NCBI GenBank assembly: GCA_025055055.1
Contig: JANWYX010000289.1
Coordinates: forward strand, 1-10,108
DNA length: 10,108 bases
Direction: 5' to 3'
Source of the DNA: Caldilinea sp.
GTDB lineage: Bacteria; Chloroflexota; Anaerolineae; Caldilineales; Caldilineaceae
Of this stretch, positions 1 to 10,108 are shown piece by piece. Position 1 is the first letter of the stretch. Every line of letters begins with the position of its first letter. The notes under the pieces were generated by a model, which had not been told where the DNA came from, made no database searches, and saw only the letters and a list, made by a program, of their open reading frames with translations. The position numbers and the translations under genes are program-made.

Positions 1-374
<374 letters not shown>

Positions 375-383
375 GGTGATTCT

Positions 384-388
384 TCCTT
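384..388 (-). promoter_or_regulatory. Shine-Dalgarno AAGGA deciding the atpG TTG start
   Basis: AAGGA on the minus strand sits nine bases before the TTG at 372-374 and in the short atpA-atpG gap. Gamma-family proteins begin a few residues before the IRRRIRSV helix, which fits this TTG and no other nearby start codon. Confidence 0.75.
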
Positions 389-401
389 GTTACAACGCCT
401 G

Positions 402-1922
<1,521 letters not shown>

Positions 1923-1931
1923 TTGAATCAT

Positions 1932-1940
1932 CTCCTCCTA
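1932..1940 (-). promoter_or_regulatory. Shine-Dalgarno TAGGAGGAG of atpA (decides start)
   Basis: TAGGAGGAG on the minus strand abuts the first ATG (1929-1931) with no usable spacing, but lies nine bases before the second ATG (1920-1922). This favours the shorter alpha subunit. It occupies most of the 18-base atpH-atpA gap. Confidence 0.8.
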
Positions 1941-2471
1941 TTAACGAACCACCGACACAATCGACTCGCGCAAAGCCGCCAAACGGGAAGCGATCGAGTT
2001 GTCGATCAGCCGGTCGCCCACGCGCACACGCAGTCCCCCCATCAACGACGGGTCTACGCTGAAGCTAAAAATCAATCCGGGACCGTATTCCTCGGTCAGC
2101 CGTTTGCGTAGCTGCTCTTTTTCGTCCTCGGTCAGCTCGACGGCGCTGGTGACCTCCACCTTGATGGCCTCCGCCTTGCCGGAGCCGACCTGGGCAACGC
2201 GCGTGGCTACATCTTCCACCAGGTTAAGATCGCCGGCGTCGGCCATTACTTTCACCAAATTGACGATCTCCACCGGCGTGTCGGCGGGCAGCGCTTTTTC
2301 GAGAGCGGCCGCCTTTTCGGCGCTGCTCTTGCTGCTGTCCGCAAGGGAGGCAATCAGCTTCTCATCGGACAGGGCCTGTTGCACCTGCTCGAAGGCCTGC
2401 CGCCAGCGTTCCAGCTGCGCCAGCCAAAGCGCCTGTGCGTAGCGGTTCACCCGCTCCTGCTTGCTGCTCAT
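1941..2471 (-). CDS. atpH: F-type ATP synthase delta subunit (OSCP homologue)
   Basis: This subunit forms part of the peripheral stalk, joining the top of the alpha3beta3 head to the b subunits so that the head does not turn with the rotor. At 176 residues it has the usual family length. The N-terminal helical domain starts with NRYAQALWLAQ (about residues 9-19). The C-terminal signature region at about 136-167 contains FSVDPSLMGGLRVRVGDRLI followed by DNSIASRL, the most conserved stretch of the family. Its ATG overlaps the TGA of atpF in an ATGA arrangement, which suggests translational coupling, and a purine-rich GGGGGTAAGGGC inside the end of atpF can act as ribosome site. Confidence 0.96.
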   Translation of the reverse strand: MSSKQERVNRYAQALWLAQLERWRQAFEQVQQALSDEKLIASLADSSKSSAEKAAALEKALPADTPVEIVNLVKVMADAGDLNLVEDVATRVAQVGSGKAEAIKVEVTSAVELTEDEKEQLRKRLTEEYGPGLIFSFSVDPSLMGGLRVRVGDRLIDNSIASRLAALRESIVSVVR

Positions 2472-2968
2472 TTGCCCTTACCCCCGGCGTTCGCCAGAAA
2501 TTCCGCCACGAAGCGCTGCTGTTCGGCCCTGTTGGCCAGCTCGCGGCCGAGCAATTTCTCCGTAGCCATGATGGCCAGGTCGGCGATCTGCTTGTTGGCC
2601 TCCGCCAGCGCTGTCTCGATCTGTCTGGCAGCCTCCGCCTGCGCCTTCATGCGGATCTCGGTGGCCTCTTGCTCGGCGCGGCTGCGAATTTCCTGCGCAA
2701 TCCGCTCTGCATCGCGCGTAGCTTGGGCACGAATTTCCTGCGCCTCGCGGCGCGCCTGCTCCAAGATTTTGGCTTTCTCCTGCTCGGCCTCGCGTGCGGC
2801 GGCGCTGACGCGCTCTGCATCTTTCATGCTCTGGGCGATGCGCTCTTTGCGTGCGTTGAGCATGTTGAGCACCGGCCGATAGAGAAACAAGCGCAGCAAC
2901 ACGATCAACAACAGGAAGTTGACGATCTGCGCCAGTAGCAGAGACCATTCAATTCCAAGTGCGTCCAC
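2468..2968 (-). CDS. atpF: F-type ATP synthase b subunit
   Basis: This is the peripheral stalk subunit anchored in the membrane by one N-terminal helix. The 166-residue product has a hydrophobic segment at about residues 8-29 (LLLAQIVNFLLLIVLLRLFL), then RPVLNMLNARKERI, then a long charged Ala/Glu/Arg/Gln coiled coil to about residue 140, and a short delta-contacting tail. The initiator is GTG at 2968, with AAGGAGG six bases upstream. Only one b-type gene is present, so the stalk is probably a b2 homodimer rather than the b/b' pair of phototrophs. The compositional bias of the coiled coil produces long open frames in the other reading frames, which are not genes. Confidence 0.97.
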   Translation of the reverse strand: MDALGIEWSLLLAQIVNFLLLIVLLRLFLYRPVLNMLNARKERIAQSMKDAERVSAAAREAEQEKAKILEQARREAQEIRAQATRDAERIAQEIRSRAEQEATEIRMKAQAEAARQIETALAEANKQIADLAIMATEKLLGRELANRAEQQRFVAEFLANAGGKGK

Positions 2969-2974
2969 GATTTG

Positions 2975-2981
2975 CCTCCTT
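2975..2981 (-). promoter_or_regulatory. Shine-Dalgarno AAGGAGG of atpF (supports GTG start)
   Basis: A full AAGGAGG on the minus strand lies six bases before the GTG at 2966-2968. No ATG lies at a workable distance, and the first residues MDALGIEWSL lead directly into the membrane anchor expected for b. Confidence 0.8.
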
Positions 2982-3033
2982 CTTCACCTTGCGATCACAT
3001 CGGCCCGGAGCTCTGTAATCGCTGCGCCTGGAC

Positions 3034-3264
<231 letters not shown>

Positions 3265-3308
3265 GCAAACTCCTTTTTATGAAATGACGTAAGCTACAAA
3301 AACCTGTA

Positions 3309-4328
<1,020 letters not shown>

Positions 4329-4330
4329 GA

Positions 4331-4375
<45 letters not shown>

Positions 4376-4428
4376 GGCGTCAGAATAACAAAGTAAAATC
4401 GGTTTTCAATGGCGTGTAATGCACGTTT

Positions 4429-4743
<315 letters not shown>

Positions 4744-4804
4744 CTCATTTCGTCCGTCTTCGACCCTCAAGTTTCGCTTAGCGTGGCGACCGTACTACAC
4801 GCAC

Positions 4805-4832
4805 ATGATTGCAGCAGTGTAACCGAGGTCAA
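4805..4832 (-). promoter_or_regulatory. Candidate sigma70-type promoter of the atp operon
   Basis: On the minus strand TTGACC (4827-4832) is followed after 16 bases by AATCAT (4805-4810), matching five and four of six consensus positions. Transcription would start near 4798, leaving a leader of about 55 bases before the ATG at 4743. An overlapping alternative is TTGCAT with TACACT. It is the best match I found by eye in this spacer, and its position fits an operon start, but the motif quality is modest. Confidence 0.3.
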
Positions 4833-4854
4833 CAGTATGATGCAATTCATACTG
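4833..4854. repeat. Perfect 8+8 bp inverted repeat, operator-like
   Basis: CAGTATGA and TCATACTG are exact reverse complements separated by the six bases TGCAAT. The repeat directly abuts the candidate -35 hexamer upstream of the atp genes, where a dimeric regulator could bind. It is too short and lacks a U-run for a terminator on either strand. The cognate regulator cannot be named from the sequence. Confidence 0.5.
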
Positions 4855-4940
4855 CACGCATTCATTCGCAAGTTTGCAAGACCAAAGAAGCACGCTGTTT
4901 TCTATCGTTAAACAGTGGCGATTATAGCAAGCGACGATTG

Positions 4941-4976
<36 letters not shown>

Positions 4977-5023
4977 TCCGATAAAGACCGTTGCTTCGCC
5001 GCTTTTGGCATCCCGGCGCAGCT

Positions 5024-7603
<2,580 letters not shown>

Positions 7604-7631
7604 TTTGGGTTCCTTTCATTTTTTTGAGTTG

Positions 7632-7645
7632 AAGGCGCAAGCCTT
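7632..7645. other. Hairpin AAGGC-GCAA-GCCTT in the beta-mannosidase leader
   Basis: This is a perfect 5 bp stem with a GCAA loop when read on the plus strand, followed there by a T run (to 7648), which resembles a weak terminator for plus-strand transcripts. All neighbouring genes are on the minus strand; in that RNA it is a leader hairpin with no U-run, lying 16 bases upstream of the AAGGA ribosome site of the beta-mannosidase gene. Confidence 0.3.
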
Positions 7646-7659
7646 TTTCGGCGCACGGG

Positions 7660-7720
7660 CGCAGAGAGGATGAAGCAAAATTTAAACGGTCTGCGCTCCA
7701 TGCATCCTTGCGTTTCTGCG
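7660..7720. repeat. Imperfect inverted repeat with degenerate TTGCGT/TCTGCG units
   Basis: CGCAGA (7660-7665) and AGGATG (7667-7672) are matched by CATCCT (7703-7708) and TCTGCG (7715-7720), and TTGCGTTTCTGCG at 7708-7720 echoes the short GCG-containing intergenic repeats seen in many environmental bacterial genomes. It fills most of the spacer between the glycosyltransferase stop and the beta-mannosidase start. Its genomic copy number is unknown. Confidence 0.3.
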
Positions 7721-7742
7721 TTTTATGTTCGGTTACACACAG

Positions 7743-9464
<1,722 letters not shown>

Positions 9465-9509
9465 GCTCTGATTTGTTTGAGCGAAATTCTGTATAGAACT
9501 AACGAACGG

Positions 9510-9515
9510 ATTGTA
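9510..9515 (-). promoter_or_regulatory. Candidate -10 element TACAAT for the glycosyltransferase gene
   Basis: TACAAT on the minus strand matches five of six -10 consensus positions and would start transcription near 9503, about 40 bases before the ATG at 9464. No good -35 is present; the spacer coincides with the first TTCTTAAGAA palindrome, as would fit a regulated promoter. Confidence 0.3.
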
Positions 9516-9520
9516 CACAC

Positions 9521-9555
9521 GAAGCTTTCTTAAGAATGCGAAGTTTTCTTAAGAA
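9521..9555. repeat. Two tandem 16-base repeats each holding TTCTTAAGAA
   Basis: GAAGCTTTCTTAAGAA (9521-9536) and GAAGTTTTCTTAAGAA (9540-9555) differ at one base and are offset by 19 bases. Each contains the perfect 10 bp palindrome TTCTTAAGAA. The pair lies just upstream of the candidate -10 of the glycosyltransferase gene, the usual place for operator pairs. The binding factor is unknown. Confidence 0.5.
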
Positions 9556-9564
9556 CTTATGTTC
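9553..9564. promoter_or_regulatory. GAAC-N4-GTTC palindrome (LexA-box-like)
   Basis: GAAC-TTAT-GTTC matches the core of the SOS box known from Bacillus-type LexA proteins. It shares its first three bases with the second TTCTTAAGAA palindrome. No damage-response gene is visible next to it, and the eight fixed bases could arise by chance, so LexA control is only a possibility. Confidence 0.25.
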
Positions 9565-9670
9565 AAAATTCGATGACGCCTTTTCGTGGAATGCAACCTT
9601 TCAGGAAGCTGGATGGAATTACACAAAGGATTCTGGCAACCAGCCGCAGCTCGCAGCTGTGCTTCCTCGA

Positions 9671-9714
9671 ATTCCCCAAGATCTTGCAGAAAGATCTTCG
9701 AGACCTTCGGGAAT
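9671..9714. repeat. Hairpin with doubled AAGATCTT and outer ATTCCC/GGGAAT arms
   Basis: AAGATCTT occurs at 9678-9685 and 9691-9698, five bases apart; being self-complementary, the two copies can pair as an 8 bp stem. ATTCCC (9671-9676) and GGGAAT (9709-9714) can close it from outside with an asymmetric internal loop. An alternative CTCGA/TCGAG pairing (9666-9670, 9698-9702) competes. No T-run follows on either strand. Confidence 0.4.
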
Positions 9715-9837
9715 ATGCGGCTGAGAGTCGCACCTACAAGGAACCCGACGCCTTTGCGTTTGTTACAAATCAGAACTCCCTGGAAGCAAAACCAACTGCG
9801 TAAGATGAGCTAAGAAGTTGTCTTCTTCGCCAAACCA

Positions 9838-9997
9838 TGCCAACATCTTCCAATAAGGCGCTGCGCATGGCGGCGTCAATGACGATGAAAACGCCATACC
9901 GTCCCCATTCAACCTTTCCCAAAAGCCTGGAGCTTCCCAAAAAGAAGAAACGCCGCCATGTAGTCACAAGCTTAAAACCTGCCGGGAGATGTTGGCA
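9838..9997. repeat. 160-base nested inverted repeat, possible leader RNA structure or MITE-like element
   Basis: The outer arms 9838-9851 and 9984-9997 pair over 14 bp with one G-T wobble (11 consecutive perfect pairs). Inside, ATGGCGGCGT (9867-9876) is the exact reverse complement of ACGCCGCCAT (9950-9959), extended by one C-G pair. The same left inner arm can instead pair with ACGCCAT at 9891-9897, so two folds exclude each other. No target-site duplication flanks the element and it encodes no credible protein. It ends 17 bases before the ribosome site of the plus-strand gene at 10030. Confidence 0.5.
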
Positions 9998-10014
9998 AAA
10001 TGTCATACAAAGCG

Positions 10015-10020
10015 AAAGGA
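10015..10020 (+). promoter_or_regulatory. Shine-Dalgarno AAAGGA of the partial right-end gene
   Basis: AAAGGA lies nine bases before the ATG at 10030, a good spacing that supports a real gene start at the window edge. Confidence 0.6.
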
Positions 10021-10029
10021 ATTAAGCGG

Positions 10030-10108
10030 ATGAAACGAATTCATTGGTCGCGGATTGCAGCAGAACTGTGGCGTCTGACTCTGATCCTGGTCGGCGCAGC
10101 GGTGGCGG
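10030..10108 (+). CDS. Start of an unidentified, probably membrane-associated protein (truncated by window)
   Basis: Only 26 codons are visible. The product starts MKRIHWSRIAAELWRLTLIL and continues VGAAVA, a short basic N-terminus followed by a hydrophobic stretch that could be a first membrane helix or a signal anchor. The ATG has a well-placed AAAGGA upstream. It is the only plus-strand gene and is divergent from the glycosyltransferase. The pattern is compatible with several membrane families (for example YitT-type proteins), but too little is present to name one. Confidence 0.6.
   Translation, partial: MKRIHWSRIAAELWRLTLILVGAAVA

Larger units (their letters stand above)
9465..10029. other. 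Non-coding region between divergent genes, rich in inverted repeats
   Basis: About 565 bases separate the glycosyltransferase from the partial plus-strand gene. The only open frames here are short (up to 78 codons), lack ribosome sites and resemble no protein I know. The region instead holds a run of palindromes: tandem TTCTTAAGAA sites, a GAAC-N4-GTTC site, a doubled AAGATCTT hairpin, a small AAGAAG-TTGT-CTTCTT hairpin (9812-9827) and a 160-base nested inverted repeat. I see no tRNA, CRISPR or insertion-sequence gene in it. Confidence 0.6.

Noticed and set aside
1929..1931. Upstream ATG as start of atpA
   Set aside because: It touches the AGGAGG ribosome site and gives three extra residues not typical of alpha subunits; the ATG at 1920-1922 is better placed.
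2478..2948. Second minus-strand frame of 156 codons within atpF
   Set aside because: It is a frame-shifted reading of the b-subunit coiled coil; the Ala/Glu/Arg bias keeps alternative frames open.
9536..9813. Short plus-strand open frames (62 to 76 codons) upstream of the nested repeat
   Set aside because: Overlapping frames without ribosome sites and without protein-like conservation; they cover palindromic non-coding DNA.
9838..9997. Insertion sequence with terminal inverted repeats
   Set aside because: No transposase reading frame and no flanking target duplication, so a full IS is excluded; a MITE or RNA structure remains open and is listed as a finding.
9770..10006. 78-codon minus-strand open frame in the right-hand spacer
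   Set aside because: No ribosome site, no resemblance to a known family, and it overlaps the nested inverted repeat, which explains the sequence better.

Overview
The window looks like a chromosomal segment from a thermophile-leaning or mesophilic member of the Chloroflexota (Caldilinea/Anaerolineae-like). This is judged from the moderately high G+C, the ATP synthase gene order, and the style of the GT39 and GH2 proteins. The phylum call is an inference from family resemblance, not from a search. Every complete gene lies on the minus strand. One partial gene enters on the plus strand at the right end.

Positions 1-4743 hold most of an F-type ATP synthase operon, read right to left: a small two-helix AtpI/AtpZ-like protein, atpB (a), atpE (c), atpF (b), atpH (delta), atpA (alpha) and the 5' part of atpG (gamma), which runs off the left edge. 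atpD and atpC would be expected just beyond it. Spacing is tight (a 4-base overlap for atpF/atpH, gaps of 18 to 100 bases elsewhere) and most genes have clear Shine-Dalgarno sequences. atpF uses GTG and atpG uses TTG. The c subunit has its ion-binding Glu but lacks the Gln of sodium-type rings, so a proton-driven enzyme is likely. The a subunit carries an unusual polar, His/Ala/Glu-containing insert of about 55 to 60 residues.

Upstream of the operon is a 280-base spacer with a perfect 8+8 bp palindrome abutting a TTGACC hexamer, a plausible control region. Next come a complete GH2 beta-mannosidase (5024-7603) with both catalytic glutamates and no signal peptide, a 139-base spacer with a hairpin and degenerate GCG-containing repeats, and a large GT39-type membrane glycosyltransferase (7743 to about 9464). 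Both sugar genes face the same way as the atp genes but appear to be separate units. No functional link to ATP synthase is evident.

The right end (9465-10029) is a non-coding region between divergent genes and is rich in inverted repeats. It holds tandem TTCTTAAGAA palindromes overlapping a GAAC-N4-GTTC site beside the glycosyltransferase, a doubled AAGATCTT hairpin, and a 160-base nested inverted repeat (9838-9997) ending 32 bases before the start of the partial plus-strand gene at 10030. That nested repeat, with two mutually exclusive inner pairings, is the least explained structure in the window. The rest is mostly ordinary housekeeping and carbohydrate genes, and I do not see a clear new multi-gene system.
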